Assembly: GCA_964518725.1 (NCBI GenBank)
Contig: CAZFKP010000003.1
Coordinates: forward strand, 1-64,000
Length of the DNA: 64,000 bases
Direction of reading: 5' to 3'
Source of the DNA: JANRKF01 sp964518725
GTDB lineage: Bacteria > Pseudomonadota > Alphaproteobacteria > Rickettsiales > SXRF01
Within the stretch, counting starts at the first letter, position 1. Each line of letters opens with the position of its first letter. The position numbers and the translations under genes are program-made. A model generated the notes under the pieces. The model ran no database searches. It was given only the letters and a program-made list of their open reading frames with translations, and was not told where the DNA came from. Positions 26,163 to 34,612 of this stretch are shown in pieces.

Positions 26163-27287
26163 TCAAACTGTCTCCAGAACCGTTGCAATGCCCTGCCCGC
26201 CACCGATACACATGGTAGCTAGCGCATATTTTTTCCCGTTCCTGGCGAGTAACTGCGCCGCTTTGCCGGTAATGCGCGCACCGGATGCGCCGAGCGGATG
26301 GCCAATGGCAATGGCGCCGCCATCGAGATTGAGCTTTGCCGTATCCATTCCAAGTTCTTTGATGACCCCCAGTGCCTGTGCGGCAAACGCTTCATTCAGC
26401 TCGATAATGTCCATGTCGGCCAAGCTAAGCCCGGCACGCGCCAGCGCCTTCTTCGCAGCCTCCACCGGTCCAAGCCCCATAATTTCCGGCGCAATGCCCG
26501 AAACGGCGAAGCTTTTAATGCGGGCGAGAATCGGCAGGTTGTGTTTTTTCGCGTAGTCTTCGCTGGCAACAATGACTGCTGCTGCACCGTCGGTCATAGG
26601 CGACGACGTCGCCGCCGTCACCGTGCCGTTCATATCAAATGCCGGCGCCAGCGTCGCCATTTTCTCAAGCGATGTATCGGCACGGACGCACCCATCCCTA
26701 TCGACGACGATGCCCTTGCGGCTGATCGGGATGATTTCCCCGGCAAGGTCAGCTTTGGCCGCCTTCTGATGGGATTCGAGGGCGAATCTTTCCTGGTCGG
26801 CGCGGGAAATATGGTGTTTCACGCAGACATTCTCAGCAGTTAAGCCCATGGCCATGTAGGCACCCGGCATGTCTTCGTAGAGTTTCGGGTTCGGGCTGAG
26901 GTTAAACCCACCCATCGGGATGCGCGACATCGACTCAACCCCGGCACAGATAAACAGCTCGCCCGCCCCACAGGCGATTTTCCCAGCGGCCATATGGATG
27001 GTTTCCATGGACGAGCCGCAGAAGCGGTTGAGGGTCGCGCCACCTGCAGAAAGCGGAATCCCCGCCATGAACGAAACGTTACGGGCAATATTGAAACCCT
27101 GCTCGCCTTCAGGGAACGCACACCCGACCAGCACGTCTTCGATATCGGCACCATTCACCGGCTGCCTGGCCAGCAGACCCTTGATGACATCGGACAGGAG
27201 ATCATCTGGCCGCACCTTGGCAAGCTCACCTTTGTTTGCCAGCGTAAACGCAGAACGGGCATAAGCGACGATGACAGCGTTGGGCAT
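26163..27287 (-). CDS. fadA: Acetyl-CoA acyltransferase (thiolase)
   Basis: Thiolase splits 3-ketoacyl-CoA with CoA in the last step of beta-oxidation. The product has 374 residues from the ATG at 27287, which has AAGGAG seven bases upstream; an upstream ATG adds 12 residues without support. The nucleophilic Cys is in NRFCGSSMETIHMAAG, the His in IGHPLGASGARITG and the second Cys in CIGGGQG. N-terminal NAVIVAYARSAF is typical. Whether it is degradative or biosynthetic is judged from the neighbouring acyl-CoA dehydrogenase and hydratase/dehydrogenase genes. Confidence 0.93.
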   Translation of the reverse strand: MPNAVIVAYARSAFTLANKGELAKVRPDDLLSDVIKGLLARQPVNGADIEDVLVGCAFPEGEQGFNIARNVSFMAGIPLSAGGATLNRFCGSSMETIHMAAGKIACGAGELFICAGVESMSRIPMGGFNLSPNPKLYEDMPGAYMAMGLTAENVCVKHHISRADQERFALESHQKAAKADLAGEIIPISRKGIVVDRDGCVRADTSLEKMATLAPAFDMNGTVTAATSSPMTDGAAAVIVASEDYAKKHNLPILARIKSFAVSGIAPEIMGLGPVEAAKKALARAGLSLADMDIIELNEAFAAQALGVIKELGMDTAKLNLDGGAIAIGHPLGASGARITGKAAQLLARNGKKYALATMCIGGGQGIATVLETV

Positions 27288-27374
27288 AGGGAGCTCCTTA
27301 GGATAAATACGTTGAATGCCCATGCTAACAAAAAACCCTTACTTTTTCATTAGTTTTTCGCTAATAGAGCAAGG

Positions 27375-28388
27375 ATGAACCATGTTGATACCGATATTTG
27401 CATCATCGGCGCAGGGCCGGTCGGCCTGTTTGCCGTGTTTGAAGCCGGGATGATGAAAATGGCCTGCCACGTCGTCGATACGCTGGAAGCGGTCGGCGGT
27501 CAGTGCTCGGCCATGTATCCGGAAAAACCGATTTACGACATTCCGGGCTACCCTTCCATTTTGGCACAAGAACTGATCGACAGGCTTGCCGAACAGGCCG
27601 CTCCCTTTGCCCCTACCTACCATCTCGGCCAGCGTGTCGAAAAGGTGAGCGGCAACAGCGGCCAATGGATCGTTACAACGTCGCACGGAACCGAAATACG
27701 CTGCAAGGCCATTATCGTCGCCGCCGGGTGCGGAGCGTTCGGCCCCAACCGGCCGCCGCTTGAAGGGCTAGAAGCCTATGAGGGCAAAAGCGTGTTTTAT
27801 ATGGTGGCCAAACGCGAAGCGTTCCGCGGCAAAAAAGTAGTCATCGCCGGCGGCGGGGATTCTGCGGTCGACTGGGCGATTTCACTTTCGGAACTCGCTG
27901 AAAAAATTTATGTGGTGCATCGGCGCCCCAAATTCCGCTGCGCGCCGGAATCAGCAGCAAAGCTTGAACAACTTGCGGCTACAGGAAAAATCGAACTGGT
28001 GATCCCCTACCAGCTCGATGGGCTTAGCGGTGCCGATGGGCAGCTTACCGGCGTTACAGTCGCAACCCTGGAAGGCGAAAAGCGCACACTGGAGGCGGAC
28101 GTCCTGCTGCCATTTTTCGGACTGTCGATGGAGTTGGGGCCAATCGCCGAATGGGGGCTGAATTTAAGCCAGAACCATATCAGCGTCGCCTTGCCGGCGT
28201 GCGAAACCTCGACCCAAGGCATCTTTGCCATCGGCGACATCGCCACGTATGAAGGCAAGCTGAAACTCATTCTCTCCGGCTTTGCCGAAGCGGCGCAAGC
28301 CGCCCACGCCGCGTATAAAATCGTCCACCCCTCGCAGGAATATCATTTCGAATATTCCACCAGCAAAGGGGTGCCCGCCACGGCGTGA
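27375..28388 (+). CDS. Ferredoxin/flavodoxin-NADP reductase (TrxR-like)
   Basis: The 337-residue flavoprotein has the FAD motif CIIGAGPVGLFAVFEAG (9-25), the block GGQCSAMYPEKPIYDIPG and the NADP motif VVIAGGGDSAVDWA (about 153-166). The C-terminal FAIGDIATYEGKLKLILSGF closes the FAD site. Thioredoxin reductases have a CxxC here; this protein has GCGAFGPN instead, which is typical of the YumC-type ferredoxin-NADP reductases. It is divergent from the thiolase gene with an 87-bp gap. Confidence 0.9.
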   Translation: MNHVDTDICIIGAGPVGLFAVFEAGMMKMACHVVDTLEAVGGQCSAMYPEKPIYDIPGYPSILAQELIDRLAEQAAPFAPTYHLGQRVEKVSGNSGQWIVTTSHGTEIRCKAIIVAAGCGAFGPNRPPLEGLEAYEGKSVFYMVAKREAFRGKKVVIAGGGDSAVDWAISLSELAEKIYVVHRRPKFRCAPESAAKLEQLAATGKIELVIPYQLDGLSGADGQLTGVTVATLEGEKRTLEADVLLPFFGLSMELGPIAEWGLNLSQNHISVALPACETSTQGIFAIGDIATYEGKLKLILSGFAEAAQAAHAAYKIVHPSQEYHFEYSTSKGVPATA

Positions 28389-28430
28389 TACATAGGTTGA
28401 ACGGTCGGAATTGTTGTGTATGTTCATGGA

Positions 28431-28745
28431 ATGTCGACCATTTTAGTATTCCTGATGATCGTAAGCGAGTTGGCGGCTATCGCCGCCGGTTATTTTGTGC
28501 CAATGCCAGAGCTGTTTAACGCCGCCATGACGTATGCCTCGCCGCTCTTCCTGATTAAAAACTCCCTTGGGGAAAACCCGATGGAATTTGGGAACAATAT
28601 CCTGATCCCACTGGTTATCGCATTCCATGCCATAAAATACCTGCTGCTCTGCCGGTCACAATTCACTGAAACCCACTATTCGCTGCACTATGCCGCGCTA
28701 TTTCTTGAAATCGGGTATTTGGTGATGTGTGCGCGCTATATTTGA
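28431..28745 (+). CDS. Small membrane protein, unknown
   Basis: From the ATG at 28431 the product is about 104 residues (a GTG at 28416 would add five). It has three hydrophobic stretches: ILVFLMIVSELAAIAAGYFV, NNILIPLVIAFHAIKYLLLC and YAALFLEIGYLVMCARYI. No family is recognised. It follows the ferredoxin reductase and its end lies 59 bp before the sulfotransferase start, so all three may be co-transcribed. Confidence 0.5.
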   Translation: MSTILVFLMIVSELAAIAAGYFVPMPELFNAAMTYASPLFLIKNSLGENPMEFGNNILIPLVIAFHAIKYLLLCRSQFTETHYSLHYAALFLEIGYLVMCARYI

Positions 28746-28804
28746 TCCGGTTGCATTTTGCCGCAGGGGATGTTCTACATGGCATTATTCGCGAAAGTTA
28801 TACG

Positions 28805-29821
28805 ATGAACCCGAGCTACATACAATACATCGCAACCCCATTTGTGGAAGCCTGCTTCACACGCTTCGAGCGCGCCTATGCCGACACAAATTACGGCCTC
28901 GCCTACCAGGCGTTTATGGAAGCGCTGCAAGCACAGCCCAGGTGTGCGTACCGCTATTTCACCACCCAAGCCAGCGCCCAGCTGGTCGCCACCGTCCGCA
29001 TCACCAACAACATCAGTCCGCTTTGCCGATGGTTAAACCATATCCTGCCGGATCACCCAAACATGAACCTGATGTATTATGGCGACGCCGAGCTAACCGA
29101 GCGCTTTACGCAAATACGAGAAGAAAACATCGCGAAAGGACTGCCGAGTGTCGTGCTGATAACACAAGGAAAGTCCGCTTCGATTTCAATCAGCAATATT
29201 TTTAATTCTGGGTTTGGCCTGCCGAGTTTCGCGTATTCCTTTGTGGATTATCAGGTCATTCCGTCGTGGATACAGGATTATGCCCGCGGCGGTGCGTGCT
29301 ACACAACGCACCTGTCCCCCAGCCAACAGAATATTATTAGCCTGAAAGAATCGGGTATCGACAAAATCATCGTCCACGTCCGCGACCCGCGGCAGGCGAT
29401 TATTTCGACCATCCACCACAAACAATCCTATCCGGATCAGGCGCCGGAAATCTCACAGTCGGGTTTCGGTACCCACAACATTGAGACCCAGCTTCAGGCA
29501 CTATCTGGAATTTACACCGATTATATCGACTGGCTAAATGGATGGGTAGATGCCGCCAAGGAATTGCCGATTCATTTTTCAGTATTCTATAAATTTGTCG
29601 AGAACAAAGAAAAATTTATCCAGGAATATCTCGACTATTACGGCGCGCCGGAAGCATATTTCGATTACGAACAGGCGACCAAGATTCAGGAAGGAACCGA
29701 CTATCATTTACGCAAAGGCCTGACCAATGAGTGGCGCGATGTGATGCCGGAAAAGTTCCAGAAACATTTTTCTTTCTTGCTGCCCGACCACATCAAAGAA
29801 AAGTTCGGCTGGGTGGATTAG
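28805..29821 (+). CDS. Sulfotransferase-like protein
   Basis: This 338-residue protein aligns end to end with the one at 8202-9215 (about half the residues identical by eye). It has TQGKSASISISNIF as the 5'-phosphosulfate loop, VHVRDPRQAIIS as the 3'-phosphate motif, DYARGGACY and EGTDYHLRKG. The start at 28805 (MNPSYIQYIATPFVEACF) matches the N-terminus of that paralogue, so the 26 upstream open codons are excluded. Substrate unknown. It ends six bases before the convergent MFS gene. Confidence 0.78.
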   Translation: MNPSYIQYIATPFVEACFTRFERAYADTNYGLAYQAFMEALQAQPRCAYRYFTTQASAQLVATVRITNNISPLCRWLNHILPDHPNMNLMYYGDAELTERFTQIREENIAKGLPSVVLITQGKSASISISNIFNSGFGLPSFAYSFVDYQVIPSWIQDYARGGACYTTHLSPSQQNIISLKESGIDKIIVHVRDPRQAIISTIHHKQSYPDQAPEISQSGFGTHNIETQLQALSGIYTDYIDWLNGWVDAAKELPIHFSVFYKFVENKEKFIQEYLDYYGAPEAYFDYEQATKIQEGTDYHLRKGLTNEWRDVMPEKFQKHFSFLLPDHIKEKFGWVD

Positions 29822-29826
29822 CCGCC

Positions 29827-31080
29827 CTACAGCGATTCCTGATAGCGATCGTGGTAGAATGCAAAGGCCACAAGCGAGGCAAGGCAACCGGCAATCACAT
29901 AATACGCAATGGCGCGCGCGTCACCAAACGTTCCGATCAGCCATTCGCACACCATCGGCGAGGTGCCGCCGAACAGCGCCGCGCAGAGATTGTACGTAAT
30001 CGCCATTCCGGAAAAGCGCACCGAGGTAGGGAACAACTCGACCAACACTGCCGCCACCGGCCCGACATAGATGCCAAGCATCAGGGAAAAGACAAGCTGC
30101 ACCAGCGCAATCGTCACCGGCGGCGCGCCCACCACCATCAGGCTGAAGAGCGGATAGACACTCAGCATCATGACAATTGCGCTCGCAACCATGATTTTCT
30201 TCCGGCCAATATAATCCGACAGCCACGCCGAAAACGGCATCGCCACCAGAAGCGCCAGCATGTTGTAGACGCTGAACATCAGCGCCTGATCGGCAGGAAG
30301 CCCAAGGTGGGTCTTCGACAGGCCGATAAAATAAACCGTGGTCAGGTAAAACGGCATGGTGACGGTGATATAAATAGCGAACCCCTGCACCATTTGCCAG
30401 CGGTGCGCCGCAAATGCCTGCCGCACCGGGCGCGAGGAAATGGCACCGTCCAGCTTTGCTTTTTCATAGACAGGGCTTTCGCTACAATGGCTGCGGATGT
30501 AAAACCCAACCAGCCCGATGACGATGCCAAAGAGGAATGGCAGGCGCCAGCCCCAGGCCTCAAATGCCTCCTGCCCCATCAGTGCAATCATCGACTTGAC
30601 GACCGCCAGGCCCAAAAGAAACCCGAGCATCATCGACACCAGCGGCGCAGCACCGGCCAAGCCACGGCGGCGCGGCGGCGCATGCTCGACGATGTAGGCA
30701 ATCGACCCGGAAAATTCGCCGCCCAGCGACATGCCCTGCAACAGGCGGATGATCGTCAGCAATATCGGCGCGGCAATGCCGATCTCAGCATAGGTAGGCA
30801 GCAGACCGATCATGCCGGTGGGAATCGCCATCATCAGAATGGCCGCCACCATCGAAACGCGGCGGCCATACCGGTCGCCAAGCCAGCCGAAGAAAACAGC
30901 ACCGGCCGGGCGCACCACGAAGCCCGCCGCAAACACGCCATAAACGGCAAGCATCTGCACCACCGCATCATCGGATGGAAAAAACAGCGAGGAAAGCAGC
31001 CAAGCCACCTGACCATACAGCGCATAATCATACCATTCGAGGCCGTTGCCAATCATTCCCGAGGTGACTATTTTTCGCAT
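29827..31080 (-). CDS. MFS transporter, metabolite:H+ symporter type
   Basis: The 417-residue protein from ATG 31080 (AAGGAG upstream) has about 12 hydrophobic segments. The MFS signature GWLGDRYGRRVSMV follows helix 2, and RLLQGMSLGGEFSGSIAYIVEHAP in helices 4-5 is the mark of the ProP/KgtP-like metabolite:proton symporter family. A second WLSDYIGRKKIMV loop opens the C-terminal half. Substrates in the family are dicarboxylates, betaines or prolines; specificity cannot be read here. Its start overlaps the PAP2 gene end by 13 bp. Confidence 0.9.
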   Translation of the reverse strand: MRKIVTSGMIGNGLEWYDYALYGQVAWLLSSLFFPSDDAVVQMLAVYGVFAAGFVVRPAGAVFFGWLGDRYGRRVSMVAAILMMAIPTGMIGLLPTYAEIGIAAPILLTIIRLLQGMSLGGEFSGSIAYIVEHAPPRRRGLAGAAPLVSMMLGFLLGLAVVKSMIALMGQEAFEAWGWRLPFLFGIVIGLVGFYIRSHCSESPVYEKAKLDGAISSRPVRQAFAAHRWQMVQGFAIYITVTMPFYLTTVYFIGLSKTHLGLPADQALMFSVYNMLALLVAMPFSAWLSDYIGRKKIMVASAIVMMLSVYPLFSLMVVGAPPVTIALVQLVFSLMLGIYVGPVAAVLVELFPTSVRFSGMAITYNLCAALFGGTSPMVCEWLIGTFGDARAIAYYVIAGCLASLVAFAFYHDRYQESL

Positions 31081-31745
31081 GGCGGCTCCTTTGCTATTGT
31101 CGGCGCAGCGCGCAGGATAATGTATGCCAGCGCGTGTATCGTCCATAGCATGATAATACCAGAAAAGACAATATCGCTGACAAAATGCCCACCTGCTATT
31201 ACACGCACAGCGCCGATGGCTGCGCCCAGAAACAGGCCGAACCCATACACCGCCACGCGCCATTTCCGCTGCCGGATCAGCATGGCAAACGCAACGACAT
31301 AAAACCCGGCACTGGCATGGCCGGACAGGAAGGATTTCCCTTCCCGGCTTCCAACGTGGAGCGGCGCGACATATTCCATCGTGCCGCCAAACTCGACGAT
31401 GCTGCGCGGACGCGGACGATCCACCATTTCCTTGCTGACAAGGTTCACGGCACCATAGGAACCAACCAGCAGTACTAGCCCGAGAAACCACCACGCACGC
31501 CATGAAACAACCCTGCTGCCGCAACATAGCTTGTAAAGACCCGCCATCAGGAACAATGCGATATATAAAGCGGAAATATGTTTGACCCAGCGGTAAATGC
31601 CATACACCACCGGATGGCGCTCAAACGCCACAAACCCATGAGTGCCGCCAAATTCAGCGAACGGCATTGACAAGGCTATATCCAGTCGCGGCTGGAGCAG
31701 AAAAAATATCGTCGCGAACAATGTAGCCACCAGCAGCCAGCGCAT
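31068..31745 (-). CDS. PAP2-family phosphatase
   Basis: This 225-residue membrane protein has the three PAP2 motifs: KEMVDRPRP (KxxxxxxRP, about 105-113), FLSGHAS (PSGH-type, about 139-145) and RVIAGGHFVSDI (SRxxxxxH-type, about 180-191). Five to six transmembrane helices are visible. Family members dephosphorylate lipid phosphates such as undecaprenyl or phosphatidylglycerol phosphate, or lipid A. Stop and start codons overlap with its neighbours on both sides, so it is translated together with rlmN and the MFS gene. Confidence 0.9.
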   Translation of the reverse strand: MRWLLVATLFATIFFLLQPRLDIALSMPFAEFGGTHGFVAFERHPVVYGIYRWVKHISALYIALFLMAGLYKLCCGSRVVSWRAWWFLGLVLLVGSYGAVNLVSKEMVDRPRPRSIVEFGGTMEYVAPLHVGSREGKSFLSGHASAGFYVVAFAMLIRQRKWRVAVYGFGLFLGAAIGAVRVIAGGHFVSDIVFSGIIMLWTIHALAYIILRAAPTIAKEPPCEK

Positions 31746-32932
31746 TACAATTTCACCTTTTCGCCCTTTTTCCGCTCGGAATCGCTTTTAAGCTGGCCGC
31801 ATGCCGCGTAAATATCCTGCCCGCGAGTGGCGCGGATCGGTGAAGAATAGCCGGCGTCGTTGACGATTTTGGCAAAGGCGTGCTGGCGGTTGCGGCTGGA
31901 AGTCTGGTAGATCGCACCTGGCCATGGGTTCCACGGAATCAAATTCACCTTGGCGTGAATCCCCTTCAGCAGGCGGCACAGCTCATGCGCGTCGGCATCG
32001 GAATCGTTCACATCTTTCAGCATCACATATTCAAACGTGATGCGCCGCGCATTGCTCGCCGCCGGGTAATTGCGGCATGCTTCCAGCAGCTCTTTGATTG
32101 GGTATTTTTTATTGAGCGGCACCAGCTCATTCCTCAGGTCATCGCGCACGGCATGCAGGCTAATCGCAAGGTTCACCCCCAGCTCCGCGCCGCATTTCTC
32201 AATCATCGGCACCACGCCGGAAGTGGACAACGTAATGCGCCGCTTGGAAATGGCGATACCCTCACCGTCCATGATAATCGTCAGCGCCTTGGCAACATTC
32301 TCGTAATTGTAGAGCGGCTCGCCCATGCCCATCATCACGATGTTGGTCATGATCTTGTTGCCTCCGGTACTCGCCTGCTGCTCGTCCCCTGAGGTATGCT
32401 CACGGCTGATTCGCGCTGCTGCGCTCACATCACGGGATGACGTCTTGGGTGCGCCTTCGCCAGCACGCGGTTTATCCCACTCACCGAGGCCATCGCGGGC
32501 GATCAACACCTGGTTGACGATGTCGCCAGCGCTCAAATTACGCACAAGCGGCATGGTGCCGGTGTGGCAGAAGCTGCAAGAAAGCGTGCACCCAACTTGC
32601 GATGAAACGCACAGCGCACCACGATCTTCTTCTGGAATAAATACCGTCTCTACCTTGTTGCCATCAGGAAATTCTACCAGCCATTTGCGCGTGCCATCAA
32701 AAGAGGTGAGGTCGGTGGGAACGTTCGGACGGGCGATGCTAAAAAATTCGTCCATGCGCTTTTGCTGATCTTTAGAGATGGAGGACATCTCGGAAAATTC
32801 GCGGGAGCCGTGCGCGTAGATCCAACTCCATACCTGGCCGGCACGGAATTTCTGGAATCCATGCTGGACAAGGAGTGCCTGCAGCTCGTCGCGGGAAAGG
32901 CCGATAAGGGGGGGTTTACTGTTCGCCATCAT
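31745..32932 (-). CDS. rlmN: 23S rRNA/tRNA (adenine-C2)-methyltransferase RlmN
   Basis: RlmN is a radical-SAM enzyme methylating A2503 of 23S rRNA and A37 of some tRNAs. The cluster motif CTLSCSFC (Cys115, 119, 122) is intact, as is the conserved block IVMMGMGEPLYNYENV and the C-terminal TRGQDIYAACGQL with a conserved Cys. Two adjacent ATGs (32932, 32929) overlap the end of the upstream regulator gene. Residues about 155-192 form an extra segment between EWDK and KIMTNIVMMG, contributed by a repeat element; usual RlmN proteins have only about ten residues there. The enzyme should still fold, as the insertion lies in a loop. Confidence 0.93.
   Translation of the reverse strand: MMANSKPPLIGLSRDELQALLVQHGFQKFRAGQVWSWIYAHGSREFSEMSSISKDQQKRMDEFFSIARPNVPTDLTSFDGTRKWLVEFPDGNKVETVFIPEEDRGALCVSSQVGCTLSCSFCHTGTMPLVRNLSAGDIVNQVLIARDGLGEWDKPRAGEGAPKTSSRDVSAAARISREHTSGDEQQASTGGNKIMTNIVMMGMGEPLYNYENVAKALTIIMDGEGIAISKRRITLSTSGVVPMIEKCGAELGVNLAISLHAVRDDLRNELVPLNKKYPIKELLEACRNYPAASNARRITFEYVMLKDVNDSDADAHELCRLLKGIHAKVNLIPWNPWPGAIYQTSSRNRQHAFAKIVNDAGYSSPIRATRGQDIYAACGQLKSDSERKKGEKVKL
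32357..32442 (-). repeat. Palindromic repeat element copy 2, inside rlmN
   Basis: The plus-strand sequence starts GCCTCCGGTACTCGCCTGCT at 32360 and matches copy 1 over about 50 bp. From about 32380 to 32440 it matches copy 3 downstream of metH, including CTCACATCACG. It contains GCGC-TGCT-GCGC (32412-32423) and CGTC/GACG near its ends. On the coding strand it is read as part of a roughly 35-residue insertion containing EQQASTGG, in the same frame as copy 1. Confidence 0.75.
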
Positions 32933-33491
32933 ACCAGCGATATCCACCTTCGGTGGCAATAATGCAATCAGTTTCGGCGAGTTCCCGCCATTTTTGCCGC
33001 AACCGGTAAAGGTGGGTATCAAGCGTATGGGTGGTTACGTCCGGCGCCATCCCCCAGACATGTTTCAATATATCTTCGCGGCTCGCCTCGCCCTCCGATT
33101 TGACAAAAAGCAGCAGCGCCTGTTCTTTTTCGGTCAGCTCCAATGAGGTGCCGGTGTCGGATCGCTCTAGTTTCCTTGGTTTATCATGAAGGTAGATGGT
33201 CTCGGTGAGCGCTAGCGGCAAGTGGTGCTTGTCGGCCATGCGCGAAACCGCCTCCGCAAGAATCGCCGCCATTTTTCGTGGCTCCCCTGGGATTAATTGC
33301 AGGACTGGCCATGCTTCCTGTCCGCCAAAACCACCGGTTGTGATGACCAGGTCAACCTGCTCCCTTGGCATCTGTGCAAGCGGTTCCGACGTCTCCATCG
33401 CCGTCACCTGAGCGGCCAGTTCACGGCTTACAATGTCCGAAAGCGCCTCGCGCAGCGGTTTTTCCGTGGAAATAATGACTAGATGCGCCAT
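32916..33491 (-). CDS. Winged-helix regulator with degenerate receiver-like N-terminus
   Basis: Residues about 110-191 form an OmpR/PhoB-type winged helix: LELTEKEQALLLFVKSEG, SREDILKHVWG, THTLDTHLYRLRQKW and a final IIATEGGYRWY hairpin. The N-terminal 100 residues have the size and pattern of a receiver domain but lack the acidic pocket (IISTEKP) and the phospho-acceptor Asp (LVITTGG), so phosphorylation control is unlikely. Start ATG at 33491, nine bases into the divergent ribA-side frame. Overlaps rlmN by 17 bp and is probably co-transcribed with it. Target genes unknown. Confidence 0.78.
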   Translation of the reverse strand: MAHLVIISTEKPLREALSDIVSRELAAQVTAMETSEPLAQMPREQVDLVITTGGFGGQEAWPVLQLIPGEPRKMAAILAEAVSRMADKHHLPLALTETIYLHDKPRKLERSDTGTSLELTEKEQALLLFVKSEGEASREDILKHVWGMAPDVTTHTLDTHLYRLRQKWRELAETDCIIATEGGYRWYDGEQ

Positions 33492-33566
33492 GAAATGCTG
33501 ATTTTCCCTACCATTCTCTGCGGGATTGTAGTAAACAACCGCTTCTTTAACAAGGGGTCATCCACA

Positions 33567-34607
33567 GTGGATACGCTGGCGATATCACAGACGCTTGAGC
33601 GCGCACGCGCGGTTCGCGAGCTGCAGTTACAGGTGGGTTTCCGCCTGGTGGACGGCAAAACGCCGCTGGGGTGCGTGTTCCCGGTTGAATTTCTAGATGA
33701 TGCAGAGTGGGCAGCGCTCACGCCTTATTCGCCGCAATTGATCGTCTCCGCCACCCGCGCCGATATTCTTGGTGTCTCTGCAAACGGCGGCGGCATGCTC
33801 GACGTTGGCGGGATGAAATACACCGACATATTGGCGCTGGTTACCGGCACCCCTGACCCGACATCGCCTGTCCGACCACTCCCAACGGCACCGTTCGCTG
33901 GCTCGCTCGTCACCTTGGCAAAACAGGCGGGGTTGCTCCCGGCATTGATCTGGCTCCCAGGCGCCCCACTCATGGCCGATGGATTTGCCCTCGATATTGC
34001 CGCGCTGTTAAGCCAGCCCCCAATTGAAGTCATCCGCGGCGAAACCGTGCTGCTGCCCATAGAAGGCGCCGAACAATCAACCCTGACCAGCTTCCGCACG
34101 CGTTATGATGGCGGGGTACACCTGGCACTGGTCATCGGCACCCTGCCCACCGCCACGCCGCCGCTGGTGCGTGTTCACTCTTCCTGCGTGACCGGCGACC
34201 TGCTCGGCAGCATGCGCTGCGATTGCGGCGGCCAATTGCAATTGGCACTCGCACAGATAAAAGAGGCCGCATCTGGCATCCTGTTGTACCTGCATCAGGA
34301 AGGCCGCGGCATCGGCATCAGTAGCAAACTCCGCGCCTATGCGCTGCAAGAACGAGGCATGGATACGTTCGCCGCCAACCGGCAGCTCGGCTTCGAGGAA
34401 GATGAGCGCGACTTTGCAATCGCGTGCGCGATCTTGAGCGCCATGGGGCAATCACACATCCGGCTGCTCACCAATAATCCGGATAAGCTCAAGGCCTTCG
34501 ACCATGCCGGTATCCGCGTGACTGAGCGCCTGCCGCTCCATGTGCATAGCACACCGCACAGCGAAGCCTACCTAGAAGCCAAGAAAATTAAACGCGGGCA
34601 TCTCTAA
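33567..34607 (+). CDS. ribA: GTP cyclohydrolase II RibA
   Basis: RibA opens GTP in the first step of riboflavin synthesis. The catalytic domain (about 150-346) has the zinc ligands in SSCVTGDLLGSMRCDCGGQL, and the active-site HQEGRGIGISSKLRAY. The N-terminal 150 residues form the extension common in alphaproteobacterial RibA proteins. Start is taken as the GTG at 33567 (MDTLAISQTLERARA), preceded by AAGGGG; an ATG at 33483 in frame would give 28 more, unlike the family, residues. No other rib genes are near. Confidence 0.92.
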   Translation: MDTLAISQTLERARAVRELQLQVGFRLVDGKTPLGCVFPVEFLDDAEWAALTPYSPQLIVSATRADILGVSANGGGMLDVGGMKYTDILALVTGTPDPTSPVRPLPTAPFAGSLVTLAKQAGLLPALIWLPGAPLMADGFALDIAALLSQPPIEVIRGETVLLPIEGAEQSTLTSFRTRYDGGVHLALVIGTLPTATPPLVRVHSSCVTGDLLGSMRCDCGGQLQLALAQIKEAASGILLYLHQEGRGIGISSKLRAYALQERGMDTFAANRQLGFEEDERDFAIACAILSAMGQSHIRLLTNNPDKLKAFDHAGIRVTERLPLHVHSTPHSEAYLEAKKIKRGHL

Positions 34608-34612
34608 GGTTT

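Noticed and set aside
29731..31302. Long plus-strand open frame of 523 codons
   Set aside because: It lies antisense to the MFS and PAP2 genes, is extremely rich in His, Arg and Gln, and has no recognisable domain; it is a shadow of the real minus-strand genes.
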